Assembly (NCBI GenBank): GCA_900539865.1
Contig: UQDS01000004.1
Span: 62,001 to 126,000 of the forward strand
Length of the DNA stretch: 64,000 bases
DNA from: an uncultured Mollicutes bacterium
GTDB lineage: Bacteria; Bacillota_I; Bacilli_A; RFN20; CAG-288
Reading direction: 5' to 3'
Part shown: positions 1 to 8,519 of the stretch, in pieces
Position numbering within the stretch: position 1 is the stretch's first letter
How the letters are laid out: each line of letters begins with the position of its first letter
The notes under the pieces: model-generated
Database searches by the model: none
What the model saw: the letters and a program-made list of their open reading frames with translations, nothing else
Told to the model about the DNA's origin: nothing
Made by a program: the position numbers and the translations under genes

Positions 1-54
1 GTTGGAGCTTTATTCTTCATCAACTTGATTCTGAAGGCAGATGCTGTAATTTAA
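1..54 (+). CDS. C-terminal end of an unknown protein (partial)
   Basis: Frame 1 is open from the window edge to a TAA at 52-54 and encodes 17 residues, hydrophobic then charged (ALFFINLILKAD). A terminator-like hairpin follows, which fits the end of a real gene. A membrane protein of the same polysaccharide cluster as the next gene is possible, but nothing identifies it. Confidence 0.35.
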   Translation, partial: VGALFFINLILKADAVI

Positions 55-97
55 TCTCAAACATCACACCTTCTTTTCTTACACTTTGGATGACATT

Positions 98-136
98 ATG
101 GACTGGCATTTCTATTTGCCGGTCCATATTTACATT
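98..136 (+). terminator. possible rho-independent terminator
   Basis: A 10-bp stem (98-107 with 118-127, one G-T pair) has a 10-base loop and is followed by a T-rich but interrupted tract. It lies between the end of the upstream partial gene and the next promoter. Confidence 0.4.
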
Positions 137-157
137 TTAAGTTGTTATCTCTATAAT
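129..157 (+). promoter_or_regulatory. promoter of the O-antigen ligase-like gene
   Basis: -35 TTTACA at 129-134, 17-bp spacer, -10 TATAAT at 152-157. Transcription would start near 164, leaving a leader of about 27 nt with only a weak AAGG before the ATG at 191. Confidence 0.6.
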
Positions 158-190
158 AATAGGGCTTAAATAAGGCTGTTTTAATTCAAA

Positions 191-1657
191 ATGTTTTATG
201 ATCTTCTTTTAAAGACACCGTTAAAAAAGGTGGTGACATCCATCGATTGTTTTTATTCCTCTTATATTTATATGGGCATTGTTGCCGCTTTGGTTTTTTT
301 GAGTAGCGTTTTTTCTTTTGAAATTCCTTTTTATTATTCCGTCGCTCTTCTTGCTGGTGTGATTCCAACGTTGCTTTGTCACGATGACACTGCTGCATTA
401 CCACCTCTTATTCTTTGCTATTACTCCTTGTCCAAAGCTTCGTATATTACTGACAGAAATGATCCGAGCTTTATTTTTTCACCGCAAAACCTGGTCCATT
501 TTTCCTGGATTTCCGGAATTATTATCGTCTGTTTCCTCACGCGATTTATTTACAATCTCGTTGCGAAAAAAACGCATGCTCCTCGTTCTTTATTTTATAC
601 TTTTCTCCCCTATCTTCTGATGTTATGTATCGCCGGTTTCACCTTTGAGAAACATCAAATCAAAGATTATTATTACGGTATGGGTGTTGCCGCCTCTTAC
701 TTATTACCCTTCTTTGTAACTACTTTTTTAGTCGATCATGAGAAGATAAAAAAAGACTATCTTTTTGCACTCTTGACAAGCTCTTGTCTCGTTTTGACAC
801 TGCAGACAGCATACTGTGTCTTTTCTAACTTAGATGTCATATCACAAACAGGATTTACAGGTGATATTTTCTGCTTGGGTTGGGGAATCAAGAACAATCT
901 CGGCGGCATGTTAGTGATGTCTATGGCAGGCCCGATTTACTTTATCATCAAACAAAAACACACTGCTCTCTTCTTGATTCTCAATTTCCTTGTCTATGGA
1001 TGTGTGATTCTCACGCTCTCTCGCAACGCTTTATTGGTAGGAACACTTGTTGAAATCATCTTTGCTATTTATGTATTTGTTGCTGTCCGCCCTCTAAGAA
1101 AAGTCATTCTTTCTATTTACGGAACCTTTGCTCTTTGTGCCATTATCATCATCTGTATACCAGATCTTTTAAAGAAAATTTCACCGATGGCTTATGACTT
1201 GTTCTACAATTTCTCTTGGAGCATGTTGTTAAACGGGCGAGAAAATCTCTACATGTTTGGTTTCCAAAGCTTTTTAAAACAACCTGTATTTGGAACTGGT
1301 TATTACCACATCGAAGAGTTTACGGGTCCGATGTACACCTCTAGAGCCTTCCCTTTCCGCTATCATAATACGCTGGTTCAGCTTTTAGCTTCTACAGGAA
1401 GTATCGGCCTTATCGCTTATGTGATTCACCGCGTGGATACAGTCTATCAATGCCTTCGCCAAACAAATAAAGCAAAGCTATCTATTCTTTTGACGATTTT
1501 TGCCTTTGGAGTGTTAAGCCTTGGCGATTGTCATCCTTTCAATATAGGCCCTGCAATCTTTATGGCAATTGTCTACGGATTTTTAGACAATGCAAACAGC
1601 ACAAAGAAAAAGCCGGAAGAATTGTTGACCAAAGGATTAGAATCAGAAATCAATTAA
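191..1657 (+). CDS. O-antigen ligase/polymerase-like membrane protein
   Basis: A 488-residue polytopic membrane protein with about ten hydrophobic segments. A large loop in the C-terminal half carries NGRENLYMFG and FGTGYYHIEE, followed by RYHNTLVQLLASTG at the start of the next membrane segment. That layout matches the Wzy/WaaL O-antigen ligase superfamily (PF04932), whose members polymerise or transfer undecaprenyl-linked glycans on the outer face of the membrane. In a Gram-positive this means capsule, teichoic-acid-like or other surface polysaccharide assembly. It stands as a single transcription unit with its own promoter (129-157) and terminator. The tail (TKKKPEELLTKG) is charged and probably cytoplasmic. 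Family assignment is by motif and topology; the substrate is unknown. Confidence 0.75.
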   Translation: MFYDLLLKTPLKKVVTSIDCFYSSYIYMGIVAALVFLSSVFSFEIPFYYSVALLAGVIPTLLCHDDTAALPPLILCYYSLSKASYITDRNDPSFIFSPQNLVHFSWISGIIIVCFLTRFIYNLVAKKTHAPRSLFYTFLPYLLMLCIAGFTFEKHQIKDYYYGMGVAASYLLPFFVTTFLVDHEKIKKDYLFALLTSSCLVLTLQTAYCVFSNLDVISQTGFTGDIFCLGWGIKNNLGGMLVMSMAGPIYFIIKQKHTALFLILNFLVYGCVILTLSRNALLVGTLVEIIFAIYVFVAVRPLRKVILSIYGTFALCAIIIICIPDLLKKISPMAYDLFYNFSWSMLLNGRENLYMFGFQSFLKQPVFGTGYYHIEEFTGPMYTSRAFPFRYHNTLVQLLASTGSIGLIAYVIHRVDTVYQCLRQTNKAKLSILLTIFAFGVLSLGDCHPFNIGPAIFMAIVYGFLDNANSTKKKPEELLTKGLESEIN

Positions 1658-1694
1658 AAAACTGTTGTATTCTTTTATAAATACAACAGTTTTT
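1658..1694 (+). terminator. rho-independent terminator
   Basis: The inverted repeat AACTGTTGTAT / ATACAACAGTT flanks a short loop and is followed by TTTTATTTT. It begins directly after the stop codon at 1657. Confidence 0.85.
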
Positions 1695-1716
1695 ATTTTG
1701 AAAATAAAACAACAAA

Positions 1717-1740
1717 AAAAGATAGCTTTCGCCATCTTTA
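1717..1740 (-). terminator. terminator of rpmB
   Basis: Read on the minus strand, AAGATGGC-GAAA-GCTATCTT forms a tetraloop hairpin followed by a run of T (the A run at 1711-1720 on the plus strand). It lies 26 nt beyond the rpmB stop. Confidence 0.8.
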
Positions 1741-1765
1741 TTTGCGTTTATATTACAGAAAAAGG

Positions 1766-1987
1766 TTACTTGCTTTCAGCAACAGAAACTCCGGCGTCAG
1801 CCTTAGCATTCTTTCTGATGGCGCGTAAGCCAGCAGCGGAAACTTTGATTTTCTGCTTCTTGCCATCAACAATGATGGTGGTAGTCTGCATATTGACGTT
1901 CCATTTTCTGCAGGTATGTCTCATAGAATGGGAAACATTCTTACCGGACATCGGCTTCTTTCCTGTAACAGGGCATGTTCTGGACAT
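1766..1987 (-). CDS. rpmB: 50S ribosomal protein bL28
   Basis: A 73-residue basic protein beginning MSRTCPVTGKKPMSGKNVSH, followed by RKWNVNMQ and a C-terminal AGLRAIRK; this is the family signature and normal length. bL28 is part of the large ribosomal subunit near the E site. The start is fixed by an AGGAGG ribosome binding site 6-7 nt upstream. It is monocistronic, with its own promoter (2048-2076) and terminator. Its leader of about 55 nt contains a 7-bp inverted repeat (2006-2012 with 2038-2044) that would put a hairpin at the extreme 5' end of the mRNA (see findings). Confidence 0.96.
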   Translation of the reverse strand: MSRTCPVTGKKPMSGKNVSHSMRHTCRKWNVNMQTTTIIVDGKKQKIKVSAAGLRAIRKNAKADAGVSVAESK

Positions 1988-2047
1988 AACAGTAACCTCC
2001 TATATTAAGCACAGCAAAACCAGGTTGGTGAAAAATCGTGCTTATTA

Positions 2048-2076
2048 ATAGTAACACATGTTGAAGTGATTTACAA
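2048..2076 (-). promoter_or_regulatory. promoter of rpmB
   Basis: Minus strand: -35 TTGTAA (2071-2076), 17-bp spacer, -10 TACTAT (2048-2053). Predicted start of transcription near 2041. Confidence 0.7.
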
Positions 2077-2276
2077 CCAAAATTTTAGTTTCTGCATCAA
2101 TTGATATGTTTTATTTGTCCTTATATAAATAGGAAGAGAATATTCCTTTTATGCTCGCGGAGATTTCTATTGCTTGCAAGTTGAATGAAAATTGCGCGAA
2201 ACGAGCAAGAAAACACGAATATAATGCATAAATATACCGTTACGCCCTTTAAAATGCTCAAATTGTGTAAAAAGTA

Positions 2277-2309
2277 TTGCAATGTAATGCGCAAAACGTT
2301 TATAATGTT
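2277..2309 (+). promoter_or_regulatory. adhE promoter with an element shared with the second alcohol dehydrogenase
   Basis: -35 TTGCAA at 2277-2282, 18-bp spacer, -10 TATAAT at 2301-2306. The spacer and -10 lie inside the sequence GCGCAAAACGTTT(A)..AATGTT (2289-2309), which recurs with one mismatch upstream of the iron alcohol dehydrogenase at 48287-48307. A related GCGCGAAACG lies further upstream near 2197. The rest of the 347-base gap 1988-2334 holds the rpmB promoter and AT-rich DNA with no other recognised feature. Confidence 0.7.
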
Positions 2310-2334
2310 GTCAACTGAAAAGGAGGAAATTTCT

Positions 2335-4944
2335 ATGGATAAAGAAATGGAAAAACAGTTAGCTAGCGACCAGTTAGCCAAGCTCATCCGTGAGACCAGA
2401 AAGGTTCAGGAAGTTTATGCTACCTATACACAAGAACAGGTAGATGCCATTTTTAAAGCTGCTGCAATTGCTGCAAATAAAGCTCGTATTCCGCTTGCGA
2501 TGGAAGCGGTGAACGAAACTGGCATGGGTGTCTTGGAAGATAAGGTCATCAAAAACCACTATGCTGCCGAATATATTTACAATAAATATCGCAATGCCGT
2601 CACTTGCGGTGTCATTGAAAGCGACCAAGATGCCGGTTATGAACGCATTGCGGAACCTTTAGGTATTTTAGCTGGTATTGTTCCGACAACTAACCCTACA
2701 TCCACAGTTATTTTCAAAGCCTTATTGGCTTTAAAAACTAGAAACGCCATCATCTTCTCTCCTCATCCGAGAGCGGCAAAATGCACCATTCACGCTGCGA
2801 GCATCATTTTAGAAGCCGCTGTGAAAGCGGGTGCTCCTGAAGGCATTATCTCTTGGATTGAAAAACCGTCCATTGAACTTTCTTCCCAATTGATGAAATC
2901 TTGTGATTGTATCTTAGCCACCGGTGGTCCTGGTATGGTCACTGCTGCTTATTCTTCCGGCAAACCGGCGATTGGTGTCGGCCCGGGTAACGCTCCTGTC
3001 ATCATTGATACCACTGCCGATATCAAGATGGCTGTCAGTTCTATCATTCACTCTAAGACATTTGACAATGGTATGATCTGTGCCTCTGAGAACTCTTTGA
3101 TTGCTGTCAAAGATGTTTATGCAGAACTCAAGAAGGAATTGATCTACAGAGGTTGTCATTTCCTTTCGAAACACGAATTAGACTTGGTTAGACACACCAT
3201 TTTAGTCAATGGTGCTATCAATGCTAAAATCGTCGGTCAGAAAGCTTGCACTATTGCAAAGATGGCTGGTTTTGAAGTTCCGGAAGAGACAAAAGTTTTA
3301 GTCGGTGAAGTGACTTCTGTCGAACCGACAGAAGAATTTGCTCACGAAAAACTCTCTCCTGTCCTCGCCTTATATAAGGCCGAAGATTTTGAAACTGCAC
3401 TTGATATGGCTGACAAATTGGTCAGAGATGGCGGCTTTGGTCACACTGCAGATATTTACGCAGATGAGGCTTTAGGCAAAGATCATATCGATGCGTTCAA
3501 GCTCCGTATGAAGGCGTGTCGTATTTTGATCAATACTCCTTCTGCTTTAGGCGGCATTGGTGATATCTATAACTTCCGCATTCGTCCGTCCTTAACTTTA
3601 GGATGCGGTTCTTGGGGTGGAAACTCTGTTTCCGATAACGTTGGTGTTGAGCAGCTTCTCAATATCAAAACAGTAGCAAAAAGGAGAGAAAATATGCTTT
3701 GGTTCCGTACACCCAGCAAGATTTATTTCAAGCCCGGTTGTCTTCCGACCGCTTTAGCTGAGTTGAAAGAAGTTTACAACAAAAAGAGAGTCTTATTGGT
3801 CACTGACCATTATTTATATGAATCTGGTATGTCGAATAAGGTTTCTGATGCATTGAGAGACCTCGGCATCAATTGTGAAGTCTTCTCTGATGTCCAAAGC
3901 GATCCGACTTTGGCTTGTGCAAAAGAAGGCGCTCGCCTTGCTTCCATCATCAAACCGGATGTCATCATCGCATTAGGCGGTGGTTCTCCGATGGATGCTG
4001 CAAAGATTATTTGGCTCTTATATGAACATCCCGAATGCGACTTTGCTGATTTAGCAATGGACTTTATGGATATTCGAAAGAGAGTTGTAACGTTCCCTCA
4101 TTTGGGTGAAAAGGCGATGTTTGTCTGTATCCCTACTTCTGCAGGAACCGGTTCTGAAGTGACTCCTTTTGCCATCATCACCGATGAAAAGGATGGCACT
4201 AAGTATCCTATTGCCGATTATGAACTCTTGCCGAACAGGGCAATTGTTGACTCTGACTTGATGCTCAACATTCCTAAGGGTCTTACAAGAGCTTCTGGTA
4301 TCGATGCTCTTACCCACTGCATGGAAGCTTATGTTTCTATGATGGCCACACCATTTACCGATGGTATTTGCAAGGAAGCAATCAAAGAAATCTTTGACTA
4401 TTTGCCTCGTTGCTATCATAATGGAAGCAAGGATCCGGAAGCGAGAGAACATATGGCTCACGCAGCGACTATGGCTGGTATTGCTTTTGCTAACGCCTTC
4501 TTAGGCATTGACCACTCTTGCGGTCATAAGCTTGGTGCATATCACCATCTCCCGCATGGTTATTGTGTCTCCTTGATGTTGGATCACGTCATGCGTTTCA
4601 ACGCCGGTGAAAAACCGACGAAGATGGGAACCTTCCCGCAGTATAAATATCCTCACACCTTACATCGCTATGCCGAAATTGCAGATATGCTTCAGGTCGG
4701 CGGAAAGAGCGACGAAGAGAAATTAGAGCTTCTTATCGAAAAGATCGATTCTCTTAAGAGAGATATCGAACTCCCGATGTCCATCAAAGAAGCTGGGGTC
4801 CAGGAAGAAGCATTCTTAGAAACTCTTGATGAAATGGCAGTTGCTGCATTCAATGACCAGTGCACCGGAACGAACCCGAGATATCCGTTGATTGCTGAAA
4901 TTAAACAGTTATATCTCAACGCCTATTACGGTAAGAAGAACTAA
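2335..4944 (+). CDS. adhE: bifunctional acetaldehyde-CoA/alcohol dehydrogenase AdhE
   Basis: AdhE reduces acetyl-CoA to acetaldehyde and then ethanol, using two NADH, and usually forms cytosolic filaments called spirosomes. The 869-residue protein has the family's usual length. The N-terminal aldehyde dehydrogenase half (about 1-440) carries the catalytic Cys249 in DNGMICASENS and the glycine-rich GVGPGNAPV. The C-terminal iron alcohol dehydrogenase half (about 450-869) carries GGGSPMDAAK, IPTSAGTGSEVTPF, SGIDALTHCMEAYVS and the metal-binding histidines of GIDHSCGHKLGAYHHLPHG. The reading frame is open further upstream, but the ATG at 2335 is chosen because AAAGGAGG lies 8-10 nt before it and the family alignment starts there. 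It is followed after 20 nt by a kinase gene on the same transcript. Confidence 0.97.
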   Translation: MDKEMEKQLASDQLAKLIRETRKVQEVYATYTQEQVDAIFKAAAIAANKARIPLAMEAVNETGMGVLEDKVIKNHYAAEYIYNKYRNAVTCGVIESDQDAGYERIAEPLGILAGIVPTTNPTSTVIFKALLALKTRNAIIFSPHPRAAKCTIHAASIILEAAVKAGAPEGIISWIEKPSIELSSQLMKSCDCILATGGPGMVTAAYSSGKPAIGVGPGNAPVIIDTTADIKMAVSSIIHSKTFDNGMICASENSLIAVKDVYAELKKELIYRGCHFLSKHELDLVRHTILVNGAINAKIVGQKACTIAKMAGFEVPEETKVLVGEVTSVEPTEEFAHEKLSPVLALYKAEDFETALDMADKLVRDGGFGHTADIYADEALGKDHIDAFKLRMKACRILINTPSALGGIGDIYNFRIRPSLTLGCGSWGGNSVSDNVGVEQLLNIKTVAKRRENMLWFRTPSKIYFKPGCLPTALAELKEVYNKKRVLLVTDHYLYESGMSNKVSDALRDLGINCEVFSDVQSDPTLACAKEGARLASIIKPDVIIALGGGSPMDAAKIIWLLYEHPECDFADLAMDFMDIRKRVVTFPHLGEKAMFVCIPTSAGTGSEVTPFAIITDEKDGTKYPIADYELLPNRAIVDSDLMLNIPKGLTRASGIDALTHCMEAYVSMMATPFTDGICKEAIKEIFDYLPRCYHNGSKDPEAREHMAHAATMAGIAFANAFLGIDHSCGHKLGAYHHLPHGYCVSLMLDHVMRFNAGEKPTKMGTFPQYKYPHTLHRYAEIADMLQVGGKSDEEKLELLIEKIDSLKRDIELPMSIKEAGVQEEAFLETLDEMAVAAFNDQCTGTNPRYPLIAEIKQLYLNAYYGKKN

Positions 4945-4964
4945 GCAAAAAGGAGCGTAGAATC

Positions 4965-5729
4965 ATGGAAGAAAAAGAATTAGGAAAGTATCTTTTAACA
5001 AGAAACAACAAAAAAATCTATGTGAAAGATAAGGTGATCACAAAAGTGTTTGATCACAACCATTACACCTATTCGGATGTTTTAAAAGAAGCGATGAACC
5101 AGGAATATGCCGCGGAGCTTGGCTTCAATGTAGCTGAACTTTATTCTGTCTTTAAAGTCGGTGAAGATTATGCGATTTCTTCTCGTAAGGTGGAAGGTAA
5201 AACTTTTGCAGAATTGATCGCTGAAAATCCCTCGGAGAAAAAGAAGTATATTCAGAAGTTAGTGAAGATTCAAATGATGATTCTCTCTCAACTCTCTTCC
5301 AATTTAAAGCTTCCTAAGTTGAAAGATAAACTTAACTCCTACATTGCAGAGTCTGGCTTAGATGCTGTCACTCGCTATGAACTTCAGGTTCGTTTAGAGA
5401 AAATGCCGAATCATTATAAGATTTGCCACGGTGATATTTGCTTAGACAATCTTATGTTGGAGGGAGATAAAGTTTATATTCTCGACTGGGCTCACGCCGC
5501 GCGTGGTAATGCTACCGCCGATGCAGCAATGACTTACCTTCTTTTCCTCTTAGAAGAAGATGAAGCTGGTGCAAAGATGTATGTCAAAGAATTTTGCAAA
5601 GAATATGGCGTTGATCTTTCTTACATCAACGAATGGATTTCTGTCGTCTCTGCTTCGAAAATCAAAACTTGCAAAGACGAGAAAAAGAAAGAACTTCTTC
5701 TCCGCAATATCAATGTTGTCGAATATTAA
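4965..5729 (+). CDS. aminoglycoside/choline-kinase-fold phosphotransferase
   Basis: A 254-residue protein with the eukaryotic-kinase-like fold of the APH/choline/ethanolamine kinase families. The catalytic loop is HGDICLDN (Asp157, Asn162) and the metal-binding Asp is Asp174 in LDWAHAA. Such enzymes phosphorylate small hydroxylated molecules with ATP. AAAAGGAG precedes the ATG. It lies 20 nt after adhE and before the terminator at 5764, so the two are almost certainly co-transcribed. Which substrate it uses cannot be told; ethanolamine or choline is conceivable, and an antibiotic-resistance role is not supported by context. Confidence 0.75.
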   Translation: MEEKELGKYLLTRNNKKIYVKDKVITKVFDHNHYTYSDVLKEAMNQEYAAELGFNVAELYSVFKVGEDYAISSRKVEGKTFAELIAENPSEKKKYIQKLVKIQMMILSQLSSNLKLPKLKDKLNSYIAESGLDAVTRYELQVRLEKMPNHYKICHGDICLDNLMLEGDKVYILDWAHAARGNATADAAMTYLLFLLEEDEAGAKMYVKEFCKEYGVDLSYINEWISVVSASKIKTCKDEKKKELLLRNINVVEY

Positions 5730-5763
5730 TTCGTCAGTGTTGATCTCTTGTATAAATTAAAAT

Positions 5764-5795
5764 AAATAGTGCCTGTATATACAGGCACTATTTTT
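5764..5795 (+). terminator. terminator of the adhE-kinase operon
   Basis: ATAGTGCCTG-TATATA-CAGGCACTAT followed by TTTT; a strong, nearly perfect hairpin. Confidence 0.9.
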
Positions 5796-5894
5796 ATGGA
5801 AACACAGGGAAAAAATAAGAAGTTTACTTCTTTGTCTAGACATTCCCATATGTTTCATATATGCTCATACTTAGTGTTAATAAAGGAGTGTCAA

Positions 5895-8444
5895 ATGAAA
5901 TCAGTTATTTTGGAAAATTATTTCCGAATTTCCGTTTTATCTGAAGATGTCGTCCGAATTGAATTTGATCGCAAGGGTAAATTTGAAGATAGAAACACTT
6001 TCTTCGTTCCCCATAGAGATCTATATGAAGGTGCTCTTTATCAAGTAGAGGAAAGACAGGATGAGACAATCATCTGTGTTTCTCAATGGAAAATCCATGT
6101 GAAAAAGGGTATCGCTTCCTTAAAAGCTATCTCTGTGGAAGGTGATGAAGTTTATCCATACAAGAAAACAGAAAACACAGGTGAACTTCCTAAAGTGGAA
6201 AAGACACCTGAATTTTACTTCTTCATGGATTCGCCGCAGATGATTTTACCAAAACACGGTTATTCAAAAGAGAGCATTGAACGTGGCGAACAATATGAAA
6301 TCAATGAAAACGCTCAGGATTTATATATCTTAAAGTGTGATAAAGACCATCGTAAACTCAGAAGTCTTTATGTGGAGCTCACCGGTAGAAACGAACTTGT
6401 GTCCTTATCTGTGTTAGGAAGCTGGAACTCGAAATATTTTGTTTATTGTGAAGATACTGCCAAAGAGCTCATCGAAACCTATGAAGCGAAGAAAGTACCG
6501 CTAGACTATATGGTTATCGATACTGACTGGAGAGAAGTTACTTCTCACAACGGTATGGGCTATGATATCAACACGGAATTATTCCCGGATATGCGACGCT
6601 TCCTCAACTTTGCTCACGATCACCATGTCAATATCATCTTCAACGATCATCCGGAACCAGTAAAAGAAGCTGTCAATTGTTTGGATCCAAAAGAGATCAG
6701 CTATCGTGAAGAAAAGCTCAAGAGTTTGTTATCCCTCGGTTTAGATGCTTGGTGGTACGACAGAAACTGGATCACCAAGTTGATTTCACCCACTTCAAAA
6801 ATCGCCCCCGAAACAATGGGTATGTATATTTTTAACGATGTGACAAGAACACATCATGAATCCTTGAGTAAGAGTGATAAGAACATCTTAAGAGATGACA
6901 TGATGTCTAATATCAACGAGATTGAAAACGGTCGTTATGATCATATCAAAGATAGTGCATCCCACCGCTATGGCGTGGAATGGACTGGTGATATTGAATC
7001 TACAGAATCGGCGTTGAGACAAGAAGTCGCCTCTTTGATCAAATGCTCTAATAGCTGCATTCCTTATGCAAGTGCAGATATCGGCGGTCATATCGGTAAT
7101 CCGGATAAAGATCTTTATATCCGCTGGATGATGTTTGGCGCCTTCTCACCAATCATGAGACCGCATTGTACAAACTGTGTCGCTAAATTCCGTGAACCCT
7201 GGAATTATGATGAAGAGACAGTGGATATTGTCCGCGCTTATTTGGATATGCGTTATCATTTGCTTCCTTTATATTATGCAAGAGCATATCAGTCTTATCT
7301 CAATGGTGAAGCGATTTTCACTTCTCTTTCTTATCAGTATCCTGACGATGCAAAAACTTATGATATTGAAGACAGCTATATGTTGGGAAAAGATATCCTT
7401 ATCTCTCCTACGACTTCTTTGGATTATAGGAGAATTCACAGAAATAATTATGTTGGAAAAGTCCACGTAGATTATTATCACGGAAAGGATTTTGAAGGGG
7501 ATATCATCGCAAGTGAAGAGCTTGATTGTATTGATCTTCACATCGAAGATAGAGAAGATAGAACCGCTCATAAGGATGTTCCTAAGACAAACTTCTGTGC
7601 CCGTTATCAGTTTAAGCTTCGCTTTGGTAATGATGTCATCTTAATGCCGAGCAATGATGATGGTATTCGTGTTTTTGTCGATGGTAAATTGCTTTATGAA
7701 GACTGGAATTGTCACGCCCCAACTCCAGTTTATGCGGGTGTTATCACAGGTGGTGTCACTCATGAAATCGTCATTGAATACTTCCAGGCTGAGGGTAGAC
7801 AGGTCTTAGAATTATATGTTGCTAAGAACATGAAAGAAGGAACTCGTTCCATCTACCTTCCGAAAGGAGAATGGATATCTGTCTTTGATGGAAAGATTTA
7901 TCAAGGAAACAAGACAATCCATCGCGGTTTTGATAACAATAAACTCCCTCTCTTTGTTCGCCTTGGCTCTTTGATTCCTCTTGCGAAAACCGCCCAAAAT
8001 ACAAAGGTTCAAAATTGGGATCGCTTGGTCTACGATTATTACCCGAGCAAAGAAGCAAGAGATGATTTCTTCCTCTATGAAGATGATACAATGACAAAAA
8101 ATTACCAAAAAGGTGAGTTCCGCGTCTCTAATTATCACGCTAGTTTCGACGCAGAAGATAACGCTTTTGTCATTCAATTAGAAAAAGGAAACGGAACTTT
8201 CAAAGGCAAAAAGTGCTTCAAAGAAAGAAAGGTTGCCCTTCGTTATCATTTTCTTCCTGGTGTGGAAAATATCAAGGAAGTCACTGTTAACGGTGAAGCA
8301 GTTGAATTTAAAATCCGCGCAAAAGACAAGAAAGCATATCCCTTTGGCTTTGAATCTAAGAGAACTCCAGATACCAAGGTGATGCTTGTCAATTTTGTAC
8401 AAGACACCAGTCTTGATTATGAAATTAAAGTCTATTTAAAGTAA
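5895..8444 (+). CDS. GH31 family alpha-glycosidase with an inserted PA14 domain
   Basis: An 849-residue cytoplasmic glycoside hydrolase without a signal peptide. The N-terminal beta-sandwich is followed by the TIM barrel with MVIDTDW. The nucleophile region is WWYDRNW (Asp289) and the acid/base is WTGDIE (Asp366); ADIGGH and the MFGAFSPIMRPHC segment follow as in GH31. Around residues 515-640 a PA14-like module is inserted (DDGIRVFVDGKLLYED), usually involved in carbohydrate binding. The usual GH31 WxDMNE context is replaced by YDRNW, so the specificity may be other than simple alpha-glucosidase (alpha-xylosidase or alpha-galactosidase are options). The start at 5895 is preceded by AAAGGAG; an upstream in-frame extension lacks such a site and crosses the terminator at 5764. 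Confidence 0.88.
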   Translation: MKSVILENYFRISVLSEDVVRIEFDRKGKFEDRNTFFVPHRDLYEGALYQVEERQDETIICVSQWKIHVKKGIASLKAISVEGDEVYPYKKTENTGELPKVEKTPEFYFFMDSPQMILPKHGYSKESIERGEQYEINENAQDLYILKCDKDHRKLRSLYVELTGRNELVSLSVLGSWNSKYFVYCEDTAKELIETYEAKKVPLDYMVIDTDWREVTSHNGMGYDINTELFPDMRRFLNFAHDHHVNIIFNDHPEPVKEAVNCLDPKEISYREEKLKSLLSLGLDAWWYDRNWITKLISPTSKIAPETMGMYIFNDVTRTHHESLSKSDKNILRDDMMSNINEIENGRYDHIKDSASHRYGVEWTGDIESTESALRQEVASLIKCSNSCIPYASADIGGHIGNPDKDLYIRWMMFGAFSPIMRPHCTNCVAKFREPWNYDEETVDIVRAYLDMRYHLLPLYYARAYQSYLNGEAIFTSLSYQYPDDAKTYDIEDSYMLGKDILISPTTSLDYRRIHRNNYVGKVHVDYYHGKDFEGDIIASEELDCIDLHIEDREDRTAHKDVPKTNFCARYQFKLRFGNDVILMPSNDDGIRVFVDGKLLYEDWNCHAPTPVYAGVITGGVTHEIVIEYFQAEGRQVLELYVAKNMKEGTRSIYLPKGEWISVFDGKIYQGNKTIHRGFDNNKLPLFVRLGSLIPLAKTAQNTKVQNWDRLVYDYYPSKEARDDFFLYEDDTMTKNYQKGEFRVSNYHASFDAEDNAFVIQLEKGNGTFKGKKCFKERKVALRYHFLPGVENIKEVTVNGEAVEFKIRAKDKKAYPFGFESKRTPDTKVMLVNFVQDTSLDYEIKVYLK

Positions 8445-8472
8445 GAATAGTCATTTCGTTTCTTGGATAGTT

Positions 8473-8504
8473 AAAAAGCCCTGAGATGTCTCAGGGCTTT
8501 TATT
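8473..8504 (+). terminator. terminator of the GH31 gene
   Basis: AAAAGCCCTGAGA-TG-TCTCAGGGCTTTT, a 13-bp perfect stem followed by T residues. It lies between convergent genes and could serve both strands. Confidence 0.9.
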
Positions 8505-8519
8505 GAATAAAAAGAGAAT

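Noticed and set aside
1665..2048. 127-codon plus-strand frame covering rpmB
   Set aside because: It is antisense to a clear bL28 gene and runs through both terminators.
2049..2334. Rex operator upstream of adhE
   Set aside because: No TTGTGAA-N4-TTCACAA or TTGTTAA-type palindrome is present; AATTGTG near 2260 is only a half-site.
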